64,000 nucleotides of DNA from Candidatus Sulfuricurvum sp. RIFRC-1 (GTDB lineage Bacteria; Campylobacterota; Campylobacteria; Campylobacterales; Sulfurimonadaceae): contig NC_020505.1 in assembly GCF_000310245.1 (NCBI RefSeq), forward strand, positions 2,018,001 to 2,082,000, written 5' to 3'. The notes beneath the pieces are model-generated. The model saw only the letters and a program-made list of their open reading frames with translations. It did no database searches and was not told the origin of the DNA. The position numbers and the translations under genes were made by a program. Below are positions 43,771 to 51,791 of this stretch, piece after piece; the first letter of the stretch is position 1; each line of letters opens with the position of its first letter.

Positions 43771-44832
43771 TTAATCCTCTTCTTTTGCCATTTTTTCAAC
43801 CTCTTCGACAAAACGATCGACAAGCTTATCTTCTTCTAGGCGTGCCACCACTTCGCCGCGCACCATTACCAATCCCGAACCTTTACCGTAGGCGATCGCG
43901 ACATCGGCATGTTTCGCTTCTCCGATGGCGTTTACAACACACCCCATAACCGAGAGATCAAGCGGTTTTTTGATATGTTTGGTTCGTTCTTCGATCACGG
44001 CTACTGCCGAAACCAAATCAGCCTCAATCCGTCCGCATGTCGGACACGATATGATGTTGGGACCCTCTTTGGCGACGCCGCTATCTTTGAGAATGGCACG
44101 GCCGACTTTGATCTCTTCTTCGAGTTCTCCGGTGATGGAAACTCGCATCGTATCGCCGATACCTTCGAGCAGCAATGTCCCTAATCCGATCGCACTTTTG
44201 ATCGTCGCATGAAAAATTGTCCCCGCTTCGGTAACACCCAGATGAAACGGATAGTTATTTTTCGGCCGTAACATTCGGTATGCTTCAACAGTACGTTGAA
44301 CGTCACTCGCTTTCAAGGAGACTTTGATATCGGTAAAACCCAAATCTTCAAGATATTTGATGTTGTACTCAGCCGATGCTACCATCCCCTCAGCACTTTG
44401 TCCATAACGCTGTTCAAACTCTTTTTCCAAACTCCCCGCATTAACACCGATACGGATCGGGATATGGCGTTCTTGGCACGCTTTGACAATCTCACGAATC
44501 CGTGATTTTTCGCCGATATTTCCGGGATTGAATCGGATGCAGTCCACCACTTCTGCCGCAATGAGAGCGAGTTTATAATTAAAATGGATATCGGCAACGA
44601 GAGGAAGGGAAATCTGTTCTTTGATCGCTTTGAGGGCACGTGCATCTTCTTCATCAGGGACCGCGACGCGAACGATATCGCATCCGGCGAAATGGAGACG
44701 ATTGATCTGTTCAACCGTAGCGTTTACGTCTGCTGTGCGTGAATAGGTCATCGACTGCACCGAAATCGGAGCATCACCGCCGATAGCGACATTGCCGACA
44801 AAAATTTGTTTGGTAGGGTATCGTTTTATCAT
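43771..44832 (-). CDS. ispG: 4-hydroxy-3-methylbut-2-enyl diphosphate synthase
   Basis: A 353-residue iron-sulfur enzyme of the MEP isoprenoid pathway. The TIM barrel starts with [18 protein letters not shown]; the 4Fe-4S ligands lie in ISCPTCGR near residue 260 and [15 protein letters not shown] near 300. It uses reduced ferredoxin or flavodoxin. It is immediately upstream of dnaB with no gap. Confidence 0.95.
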   Translation of the reverse strand: MIKRYPTKQIFVGNVAIGGDAPISVQSMTYSRTADVNATVEQINRLHFAGCDIVRVAVPDEEDARALKAIKEQISLPLVADIHFNYKLALIAAEVVDCIRFNPGNIGEKSRIREIVKACQERHIPIRIGVNAGSLEKEFEQRYGQSAEGMVASAEYNIKYLEDLGFTDIKVSLKASDVQRTVEAYRMLRPKNNYPFHLGVTEAGTIFHATIKSAIGLGTLLLEGIGDTMRVSITGELEEEIKVGRAILKDSGVAKEGPNIISCPTCGRIEADLVSAVAVIEERTKHIKKPLDLSVMGCVVNAIGEAKHADVAIAYGKGSGLVMVRGEVVARLEEDKLVDRFVEEVEKMAKEED

Positions 44833-44871
44833 GCTTGGATTGTAGCTTTAAAGACGTTAATTTTTACTGAC

Positions 44872-44947
44872 TTCTGCCTCGAAAGAGGCAAGCTTCAGTG
44901 CCATAGCGGCCAGCGTAGCCAAAGGTATTTTATTCCTTTGGCGTTTA
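44872..44947 (-). repeat. Family C 3' element, copy 7 (after priA)
   Basis: On the minus strand AACGCCAAAGGA pairs with TACCTTTGGC, then CTACGCTGGCCGCTATGGCA and a GCCTC-TTTC-GAGGC hairpin. It begins about six bases after the priA stop and matches copy 6. Confidence 0.65.
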
Positions 44948-44951
44948 AAAC

Positions 44952-46889
44952 TTATACGAACTCGATAGGATCCATATCGATCTCACATAACGGTGATTTA
45001 ACATATTTAATCGCACGGATCAGATCGGTACTTTTATCGCTTCGCAGCAGTATTTGAAACCGGTATTTATCCGCAATCCGCTCAATCGGTGCCGCACCGA
45101 AACCGATAATATCTACTTTTTCCATCTGCTCTATTTGGCGTACTGCTTCCTCCATCACTGTTTTTCCTTTGAGCGCATTTTTATGGGCATAAAGAAGACG
45201 TGCCAGCTTCTTTGTCGGAGGATACCGATCTTTGCGTATTCTCATCTCATCGATCAGAAATTTCTCGTAATCATCTAAATACCCTCGAAAAAACGACTCG
45301 TTAAAACTCTGCACCAACACGGTTGCATTTTGTTTTCTGCCGCTGCGCCCCGCAATCTGAACCAACAGTGACAATGCCTTTTCCCTAGAGCGGTAATCGC
45401 TTTGGGAGAGAAGATTATCGATCCCCATCACCACCGCGAGAGTGATATCATGATAATCATGCCCCTTGGAGAGCATCTGCGTCCCGATAAGGAGATCAAT
45501 TTCACGATTATTAAATGCTTCGAGCACTTTAATGAGTTTGTTTTGAGTGGTAATAATATCACGGTCAAACTGCTGAACTCTCAAATTTTCATTTAGGCGG
45601 CTGAAATGTTCTACTGCTTCCGCTGTCCCTAATCGTGCCATGCGGAGTGATCCGCTTTGACATTTCGGACACACTTTTGGCAATACTTCCGTGTAATTGC
45701 AATAGTGGCATTTCAAAGCACGGGAGTTTTTATGCTGGCTCATTCCCACACTGCAAAACGGGCACTCCACATGGTAACCGCATGCATCGCACACAGTGTA
45801 CTTAAAATTGGCCCGTGTCGGGATAAAAACGATCCCTTGATGACCCGATGCATAATTTTCCATTACGGCACGGTCGATAGAGGGGGTCAACGCTTCGAGA
45901 GAGGGTTCAAATACAAAGGTCCGCTTGGATTCGAAATACCCTCCACGAAGACGAAAAAACGGATATTTGGCATAACTGCTCAAACTCGGTGTCGCACTCC
46001 CCAAAACAACAGGAATTTTGAGGAGATTCCCCATATAAACCGCCATATCCCGTGCATTGTAGCGGGGGCGGCTTGAGGATTTATAACTCTCATCATGCTC
46101 TTCATCCACAACAATCAACCCTAAATCGGCTATCGGCAAAAAGAGTGCGGAGCGAGGTCCCACGATGATATGTGCCGTCTCGTTATAGATCTTCTCCAAT
46201 GTCACTTTTTTTTGTTTAGGGGTCATTTTCGAATGCCATAGCACCACTGCTTCGCCAAAATGATTACAAAATCGTTTCTCCATTTGAGGCGTGAGGGAGA
46301 TTTCAGGCAGCAGAAGCAAACATCGCTTCCCTTCGTTTAAAACCTCATCCATTCGCCGCATATAAATTTCGCTCTTCCCAGCCCCCGTATCACCGAAAAG
46401 GAGAGAGACGGAATGGGAGCGTATAAAATCGAGGGCCTTACTTTGAGCTTCGGAGAGGGTGATATTGAGGGAAGTTTTGTCATCCTGAACTCGATTCAGG
46501 ATCTCAGATTGCGGATCGAGTCCGCAATGACGTTGATAGGGGACAAATAAATTGAGCGCCTCCCCCAACGAACATCCGTAATATTCGCTCATAAATTGCG
46601 CAGTTTGGATTTGGGTACCCGAATAAATAAAAATTTTATCATCTCCCACTATATTCTTCTCATCCTGAACTTGATTCAGGATCTCAGATTGCGGATCGAG
46701 CCCGCAATGACGAGCACTAATGGGCTGCGTTGTAAAATCAGGCTTTTCACACTCAGAGATCACAACACCCTGCATAATGCGATTGGACAAAGTAACTTCG
46801 ACTTCTGCACCGATTATGAGAAAGTTTTCTGAATGATAAGTTAAGGGTTCAAGAGGGGAACCCAAAAGGGCTAGATTGTAATAATACAC
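44952..46889 (-). CDS. priA: Primosomal helicase PriA with two in-frame repeat insertions
   Basis: A 645-residue replication-restart helicase. Walker A is LLFGDTGAGKSEI near residue 165, the DEAH box is VDEEHDESY, and the zinc-binding cysteines are CDACG, CPFC, CHYC and CPKC. Between the N-terminal DNA-binding part and the helicase, residues 60-78 and 120-138 carry two near-identical peptides, RHCGLDPQSEILNQVQDEK and one differing at two places. Both are encoded by family B repeats. The protein still reads through, so these appear tolerated insertions. It starts seven bases after the third pseudopilin gene. Confidence 0.9.
   Translation of the reverse strand: MYYYNLALLGSPLEPLTYHSENFLIIGAEVEVTLSNRIMQGVVISECEKPDFTTQPISARHCGLDPQSEILNQVQDEKNIVGDDKIFIYSGTQIQTAQFMSEYYGCSLGEALNLFVPYQRHCGLDPQSEILNRVQDDKTSLNITLSEAQSKALDFIRSHSVSLLFGDTGAGKSEIYMRRMDEVLNEGKRCLLLLPEISLTPQMEKRFCNHFGEAVVLWHSKMTPKQKKVTLEKIYNETAHIIVGPRSALFLPIADLGLIVVDEEHDESYKSSSRPRYNARDMAVYMGNLLKIPVVLGSATPSLSSYAKYPFFRLRGGYFESKRTFVFEPSLEALTPSIDRAVMENYASGHQGIVFIPTRANFKYTVCDACGYHVECPFCSVGMSQHKNSRALKCHYCNYTEVLPKVCPKCQSGSLRMARLGTAEAVEHFSRLNENLRVQQFDRDIITTQNKLIKVLEAFNNREIDLLIGTQMLSKGHDYHDITLAVVMGIDNLLSQSDYRSREKALSLLVQIAGRSGRKQNATVLVQSFNESFFRGYLDDYEKFLIDEMRIRKDRYPPTKKLARLLYAHKNALKGKTVMEEAVRQIEQMEKVDIIGFGAAPIERIADKYRFQILLRSDKSTDLIRAIKYVKSPLCEIDMDPIEFV
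46479..46532. repeat. Family B repeat inside priA, copy 4
   Basis: CATCCTGAACTCGATTCAGG, then a second stem with GCGGATCGAGTCCGC and ATGACG. It is read through in frame by priA on the minus strand. Confidence 0.8.
46660..46712. repeat. Family B repeat inside priA, copy 5
   Basis: A near-identical direct repeat of copy 4, offset by exactly 180 bases (60 codons), also in frame with priA. Confidence 0.8.
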
Positions 46890-46896
46890 TCTTAAA

Positions 46897-47364
46897 TTAT
46901 TCTGTTAATGCACCACAATATGTGCCACTCGTGCATCTAAACGTACCATTGGTATCATTGTACGTAAACGTATTATCGCTGTTCATGACACGATAAACGT
47001 ATGTGTAAGCACCTGCAGACCCTCCAACAGTATCATCCCAATGACCATTTACATTATTTTGTGTAGCTATACCATACTGTAAAAGTGTACTGCTCCCATT
47101 GGTATCAAAAAGAGAGGATTTACTCCCTGTACTTCCACTGTGAAGCTGGTTAATATAATTCGATTGCCCCTGCAATAATCGCCCCTGACGTTCGCTAACA
47201 ATCGCGGCACGTATTGCCGCAACATCACTACGCCCTTTTGCTATCTGTGCATCATCCCGAGTCGCTGCAAGTCTTGGTATAGCAATAGCCGCTAAAATAC
47301 CCAATACAACAATGACAAAAACGACTTCTATCATTGTAAAAGCTTTTCGTTTAACGTACAACAT
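46897..47364 (-). CDS. Type II/IV pseudopilin (third in cluster)
   Basis: A 155-residue prepilin-like protein. The short basic leader ends in RKA, followed by FTMIEVVFVIVVLGILAAIA with the conserved glutamate at mature position 5. The residue before the cut is Ala, not the usual Gly. The C-terminal half is rich in Ser, Thr, Asn and Gly, with one cysteine pair. It overlaps the second pseudopilin by 14 bases and runs into priA. Confidence 0.85.
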   Translation of the reverse strand: MLYVKRKAFTMIEVVFVIVVLGILAAIAIPRLAATRDDAQIAKGRSDVAAIRAAIVSERQGRLLQGQSNYINQLHSGSTGSKSSLFDTNGSSTLLQYGIATQNNVNGHWDDTVGGSAGAYTYVYRVMNSDNTFTYNDTNGTFRCTSGTYCGALTE

Positions 47365-47797
47365 TGGATCCCCTTAATTTCATAGGGTAATTAGCAACAT
47401 AAATCATCTCTTGTAATCCAAGACAAACAGCATCATTCCCCGTATTCCCAAGTGACAAAACAAGGGTTTCATTCTCATCCGTTGTATTGATATCTAATGT
47501 AATACAGTTACTAATATTTCCTGCTTTCACAACTGCTCTTTTATTAGACAATACAACATCACCACTACTATTTAATTCCAAAAAGCTATTGGACATTACA
47601 GCTAATGAATTATCTGTATACCCTTTACTGGTTGCATAGTTGGCAATTTCTTGCACACCATTCATGATATTGATTGCTAATGAAGAAGCTTTTGCATCAT
47701 CACGTGTTGCACTCAGTCTTGGTATTGCCACTGCCGCTAAAATACCTAAAATGACAATAACAAAAATGAGTTCAATCATCGTAAAAGCTGATTTCAT
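47351..47797 (-). CDS. Type II/IV pseudopilin (second in cluster)
   Basis: A 148-residue prepilin-like protein starting MKSAFTMIELIFVIVILGIL, with Ala before the cleavage site and Glu at mature position 5. RLSATRDDAKASS follows the helix, nearly the same as in the first gene, which points to local duplication. I chose the ATG at 47797; a TTG six codons upstream is possible. One cysteine pair lies in the C-terminal domain. Confidence 0.85.
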   Translation of the reverse strand: MKSAFTMIELIFVIVILGILAAVAIPRLSATRDDAKASSLAINIMNGVQEIANYATSKGYTDNSLAVMSNSFLELNSSGDVVLSNKRAVVKAGNISNCITLDINTTDENETLVLSLGNTGNDAVCLGLQEMIYVANYPMKLRGSNVVR

Positions 47798-47868
47798 AAA
47801 GGACTCTGCTTTCAAAGAATTTTTAGAATGGTTATGAAATGAATTGTAATCATTTCATAACCTATAAA

Positions 47869-48318
47869 TCAACGAACTACGCCTTGTCCGGCAATTTGAA
47901 TAGTTGCTGGAGGGTTCATATCCTGAACAGCAGTACATATAGCTGTTGTTCCAGCACCATCAGTTACTGTAATGTTTGTATCGTTAACAGTTACAACAAC
48001 ACACGCAACACCGCCCGTTGCTTTATCATTAATAGTAACATTTCGATCGTTACTACCTAAAACCATATAACCACTATCAGTACCTTCATTATAACTATTA
48101 GATGCTAATGATAAATTAGTATCACCCACGGGTGCACTACCTTGAGATACCGTGTAAGCACTGATTTCACTAATCATTGTTTTGACATTAGTAGCAAGTT
48201 TTGATGCTTGTGCATCATCACGTGTTGCCGCAAGACGTGGAATGGCAACTGCTGCCAAAATACCCAAGATAACGATAACGAAGATTAACTCGATCATAGT
48301 AAAACCTGAACGTTTCAT
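47869..48318 (-). CDS. Type II/IV pseudopilin (first in cluster)
   Basis: A 149-residue prepilin-like protein with leader MKRSG and helix FTMIELIFVIVILGILAAVA. Here Gly precedes the cut, the standard form. AAGGAG lies seven bases before the ATG, so this is the likely first gene of the pseudopilin-priA-ispG-dnaB-comEC run. Its C-terminal domain is Thr/Asn/Val-rich with two cysteines. The coding DNA is AT-rich after the helix. Confidence 0.87.
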   Translation of the reverse strand: MKRSGFTMIELIFVIVILGILAAVAIPRLAATRDDAQASKLATNVKTMISEISAYTVSQGSAPVGDTNLSLASNSYNEGTDSGYMVLGSNDRNVTINDKATGGVACVVVTVNDTNITVTDGAGTTAICTAVQDMNPPATIQIAGQGVVR

Positions 48319-48485
48319 GGTTTACTCCTTGAAGTTTAAAATATAGATTACACTCGTAACCTTAGCATCATTATGAGCCTACAATTCTTACAAAACGTTT
48401 AAAGTTAATTACATGCACCCATAACACTATTTAAGTCGGGTATTTAAGGTCACTGTGGCATAATTTCCGAAAACAAGGAGACATT

Positions 48486-48878
48486 ATGAAAATCGCTGTA
48501 CCTGTGATGGATGAAAGTCTGAAAATGGCCGGAAATGCCGGACACACTCCCTATTTTGCCGTATTTAATCTGAGCGGCGGAATGTTTAAAAGTTTTACCC
48601 TTGAGGGGTTACGTGCCAATCCAAAAGTTGCCGATGAAGAAGCCCATGAACATGATGAGCATCATACCTGCGACCACGATGCGGATGATATAGAGCATAT
48701 CAAAGCCCATGACACTATGGCGGATACGATCGAAGATTGCGATTATCTCGTGGTTAAAATGGCGTGCAAAAATACCGCTAAAAGTATGAGTAATGTTGGA
48801 GTCAAGCTACAAAAATATAACGGAACCGAAGCATTAGCCCCTAAAATATTGACGGAATTGGCATCTCAGTTTAAATAA
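48486..48878 (+). CDS. NifX/NifB-domain protein with histidine-rich loop
   Basis: A 130-residue protein of the dinitrogenase iron-molybdenum cofactor family (MKIAVPVMDES start, GHTPYFAVF). Such domains bind iron-sulfur or metal-sulfur precursors. A loop near residues 55-77 is packed with His, Asp, Glu and a Cys (EHDEHHTCDHD), suggesting metal binding. No nitrogenase genes are nearby, so a stand-alone metal-handling role is more likely than nitrogen fixation. AAGGAG precedes the ATG. Confidence 0.8.
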   Translation: MKIAVPVMDESLKMAGNAGHTPYFAVFNLSGGMFKSFTLEGLRANPKVADEEAHEHDEHHTCDHDADDIEHIKAHDTMADTIEDCDYLVVKMACKNTAKSMSNVGVKLQKYNGTEALAPKILTELASQFK

Positions 48879-48914
48879 TCCGCCACTTTAATTCTCGTTT
48901 ATAAATTGGAGGCG

Positions 48915-48920
48915 TATAAT
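48915..48920 (+). promoter_or_regulatory. TATAAT -10 box for pckA
   Basis: GGCGTATAATTCG lies about 80 bases before the pckA ATG, leaving a leader with a hairpin at 48955-48977. Confidence 0.5.
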
Positions 48921-48954
48921 TCGCACCATAAATAGAGCATCCGCTTTAAATCTT

Positions 48955-48977
48955 CATCTTCGTACAGTACGTAGATG
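48955..48977 (+). promoter_or_regulatory. Hairpin in the pckA leader
   Basis: CATCT pairs with AGATG and CGTA with TACG around a CAG loop, with one mismatch. It ends about seven bases before the AAAAGG ribosome site, so it could affect translation or mRNA stability. Confidence 0.4.
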
Positions 48978-49001
48978 AGCCCTAAAAGGTAAAACAACAC
49001 C

Positions 49002-50585
49002 ATGATTTCCGCAGAGATTGAGACGTTAGGCATTAAAAATAGTGGAAAGCTTTTCCATAATCTTGGTTACGATGAGTTGATTGAACATGAACTCGCAAAC
49101 GGTGAATGTAAGCTAGCAAGCAGTGGTGCCACTATGGTCGATACCGGTATTTTCACCGGTCGAAGCCCTAAAGATAAATATTTTGTTGATAGTGACCCTT
49201 CGAACAAATACATTGCGTGGGGTGATGTCAACAAAAAAATTGATAAAGCAGTTTTTGATGAACTATTAGTCGTTGCTAAAGAACAACTCTCAGGCAAAGA
49301 TCTCTACATCACCGACGTTTATTGCGGCTCAAGTGCTACCAGTAAGCGTTCTGTCCGTTTCGTCTCTGAAATCGCGTGGCAATCACACTTTGTCAAAAAT
49401 ATGTTTATCCGTCCTACTGCAACCGAGTTAGAAAGTTTTAAACCCTCTTTTACCGTACTCAACGCATGTAAAGCAGTCAATGAAAAATGGGAAAATCATG
49501 GTTTAAATTCCGAAGTTTTCGTCCTCTTTGATGTGGAAGCCAATCTTTGTATCATTGGTGGAACGTGGTACGGTGGAGAGATGAAAAAAGGGATTTTTTC
49601 AATGATGAACTATTGGCTTCCATTAGAAGGGAAGCTCTCAATGCACTGTTCGGCTAACGTCGGATCGGATGGTGATACATGCCTATTCTTCGGACTTAGC
49701 GGAACCGGAAAAACTACCCTCTCAACCGACCCAAAACGTGCACTCATCGGAGACGATGAACACGGTTGGGATGATGAAGGTGTCTTTAATTTCGAGGGCG
49801 GATGCTACGCCAAAGTGATCAATCTCGATCCATCCAGCGAACCTGAGATTCACAATGCAATTCGCCGTAATGCGTTGCTTGAAAATGTCGTTTTTAATGA
49901 AGACGGGATTGTTGATTATACCGACGGTTCTAAAACCGAAAATACCCGTGTCTCTTACCCAATTGAGCATATTGATAATCATCAGCCATCTCTTATGGCA
50001 GCACATCCTAAAAATATCATTTTCCTCTCTGCCGATGCATTCGGCGTATTGCCTCCGGTGAGTAAACTCACCAAAGAACAAGCGATGTATTATTTCCTCA
50101 GCGGATATACGGCCAAAGTTGCGGGTACTGAGCGTGGGATTACTGAACCCGTCGCAACATTCAGTTCATGTTTCGGTGAAGCATTTTTGCCGCTTCATCC
50201 AACCGTCTACGCAAAACTTTTAGGTGAAAAGATCGATGAACATGGGGTAAATGTTTACCTAGTGAATACCGGTTGGACCGGTGGAGGATACGGTGTCGGT
50301 AAACGTATGAGCATCAAAGATACCCGTGCGTGTATCAACGCTATCCTCGATGGTTCGATCAATGAGAGTGAATTTGATACGACCAACACTTTTGGATTCC
50401 ATATTCCAAAAACGCTCGGTTCAATCGATCCGGTTATCCTCAATCCTCGTAATGCATGGGCTGATCGTGATGCTTACCTCGTTCAACGTGATAATCTAGC
50501 GGCGCTCTTCATTAAAAACTTCAAAAAATATACGGGCGGCGAGAGTGATTTCGATTACTCAGCTGCAGGACCGCAATTACCATAA
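49002..50585 (+). CDS. pckA: Phosphoenolpyruvate carboxykinase (ATP)
   Basis: A 527-residue enzyme that makes phosphoenolpyruvate from oxaloacetate with ATP, supporting gluconeogenesis in autotrophic or organic-acid growth. The kinase P-loop is [12 protein letters not shown] near residue 227, metal-binding [18 protein letters not shown] near 250, and the N-terminal [12 protein letters not shown] near 51. It is the ATP type, not GTP type. AAAAGG lies upstream. A family C element follows. Confidence 0.96.
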   Translation: MISAEIETLGIKNSGKLFHNLGYDELIEHELANGECKLASSGATMVDTGIFTGRSPKDKYFVDSDPSNKYIAWGDVNKKIDKAVFDELLVVAKEQLSGKDLYITDVYCGSSATSKRSVRFVSEIAWQSHFVKNMFIRPTATELESFKPSFTVLNACKAVNEKWENHGLNSEVFVLFDVEANLCIIGGTWYGGEMKKGIFSMMNYWLPLEGKLSMHCSANVGSDGDTCLFFGLSGTGKTTLSTDPKRALIGDDEHGWDDEGVFNFEGGCYAKVINLDPSSEPEIHNAIRRNALLENVVFNEDGIVDYTDGSKTENTRVSYPIEHIDNHQPSLMAAHPKNIIFLSADAFGVLPPVSKLTKEQAMYYFLSGYTAKVAGTERGITEPVATFSSCFGEAFLPLHPTVYAKLLGEKIDEHGVNVYLVNTGWTGGGYGVGKRMSIKDTRACINAILDGSINESEFDTTNTFGFHIPKTLGSIDPVILNPRNAWADRDAYLVQRDNLAALFIKNFKKYTGGESDFDYSAAGPQLP

Positions 50586-50596
50586 CTATATTTTTA

Positions 50597-50684
50597 TACG
50601 CCAAGAGGAAGAAAGTCCCTCTTGGCTACGCTAACGCTAAGTTCTCTTCAGTAGAGTGCTCACGCGCAGTAAACCGCACTTCTT
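50597..50684 (+). repeat. Family C 3' element, copy 2 (after pckA)
   Basis: ACGCCAAGAGG pairs with CCTCTTGGC, then CTACGCTAACGCTAAG, CTCTTCAGTAGAG and CTCACGCGCAGTAAACCGCA. It lies 12 bases after the stop and faces the convergent pseudopilin gene. Confidence 0.7.
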
Positions 50685-50706
50685 AATAAATTACAAAAAC
50701 TTTCTT

Positions 50707-51183
50707 TTACGGTTCTACGAGTTTAAATGTCCCTGCCGTAGCATTGTATTCCCAGTAATCGTTTCCCTCAGGCTTATGGGCAATATTACGATCTTTGGTA
50801 CTGGTGCCGTTCTTGGTTGCCGGTCCGTAATATTTCGCTCCAACCAATACCCAATCCCCGTTTTCCGTATTTTTCAAGATAGCATCAAGCGGATGAGATG
50901 CTGAACCTAGTGTCGCAGGATAGCCCGTAGCATTTAAGGGGGTTGTCGCGGTATTTTGTCCGTTTCCCCAATCAAAATCGCACGTATTGGTAATCCACTC
51001 TCCGTGAATGGCATCGAGTGCACTTTGGACTGATGAAGCGGTGGCAAGTTCGGAAGCGGATTTGGAGTTATCGGTGAGGTTGGCAAATTTTGGGATCGCC
51101 ACCGCCGAGAGAACCCCGATGATGACAATGACGAAGATCAGCTCAACTAAGGTAAATCCAAGGTGAACTAATCTTTTTTTCAT
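50707..51183 (-). CDS. Type II/IV pseudopilin (cluster 2, second gene)
   Basis: A 158-residue prepilin-like protein with a longer leader (MKKRLVHLG) and helix FTLVELIFVIVIIGVLSAVA. Gly precedes the cut and Glu is at mature position 5. KFANLTDNSKSASELATASS follows, and the C-terminal part has WITNTCDFDWGNG. It is nine bases downstream of the other cluster 2 gene and ends facing pckA. Confidence 0.85.
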   Translation of the reverse strand: MKKRLVHLGFTLVELIFVIVIIGVLSAVAIPKFANLTDNSKSASELATASSVQSALDAIHGEWITNTCDFDWGNGQNTATTPLNATGYPATLGSASHPLDAILKNTENGDWVLVGAKYYGPATKNGTSTKDRNIAHKPEGNDYWEYNATAGTFKLVEP

Positions 51184-51191
51184 AACTAAGT

Positions 51192-51647
51192 TTAGAAATT
51201 AATTGTTTTAGATGTAGCAGTACCAGATGTATTCGTATCTTCAATACATTTAGATTTGCTCAAACTATCTTTAAATCCATTACATGTAAATGTATATGTT
51301 ACTGTACGATTAGCACCGCTAAAATCAATTTTAGCTACTTCAGTTCCGCCTGGATTTTTATATGTATATGTTCCAGCACCTTGCGTAGCAGCATAAGACC
51401 AACCCTTACCTTTTACATCAACCAAATTACTAAGATTAGTATCTGAAGCATTTCCGTCTTCTAAATCAATTTCATTTACTGCAGCACTCGCAGCACTTGA
51501 GGCAGTATCGATTGTCGTTTTAATAACAGACGAAACCTCAGCATTTTGTTTAAGATTTTTGAATTTTGGAATGGCAACTGCTGACAATACTCCAATAATA
51601 ACGATGACAAAGATCAACTCGACAAGGGTGAATGCATTACGTTTCAT
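51192..51647 (-). CDS. Type II/IV pseudopilin (cluster 2, first gene)
   Basis: A 151-residue prepilin-like protein with leader MKRNA and helix FTLVELIFVIVIIGVLSAVA; Ala precedes the cut. The C-terminal half is Thr/Ser-rich with two cysteines (TFTCNG, SKCIED). The coding sequence after the helix is AT-rich. It is clearly paralogous with the next gene in the helix but not in the C-terminal domain. Confidence 0.85.
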   Translation of the reverse strand: MKRNAFTLVELIFVIVIIGVLSAVAIPKFKNLKQNAEVSSVIKTTIDTASSAASAAVNEIDLEDGNASDTNLSNLVDVKGKGWSYAATQGAGTYTYKNPGGTEVAKIDFSGANRTVTYTFTCNGFKDSLSKSKCIEDTNTSGTATSKTINF

Positions 51648-51764
51648 AGAAACTCCTGTGGTTAGCGCTATATACGCATATTTAAGATAAAACTATTATC
51701 GTCAAATAAAGCTTAAGCTTTAATGATAAAAATAGAGTTTAAACGAAATTGGAGGGAAGAGGTA

Positions 51765-51786
51765 ACACAAGCCGTACGGCTCGTGT
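51765..51786. terminator. Palindrome downstream of glnA
   Basis: ACACAAGCCGTACGGCTCGTGT is an almost perfect inverted repeat six bases past the end of glnA (read on minus). It could terminate glnA, although the following T-run is weak. Confidence 0.5.
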
Positions 51787-51791
51787 TTAGA

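Noticed and set aside
48486-48878. Part of a nitrogen-fixation cluster
   Set aside because: No nif structural or assembly gene is present within 60 kb; the NifX/NifB-type domain alone is not enough.
51765-51786. Operator for a nitrogen regulator near glnA
   Set aside because: The palindrome lies downstream of glnA, not in its promoter region, so a terminator is more likely.
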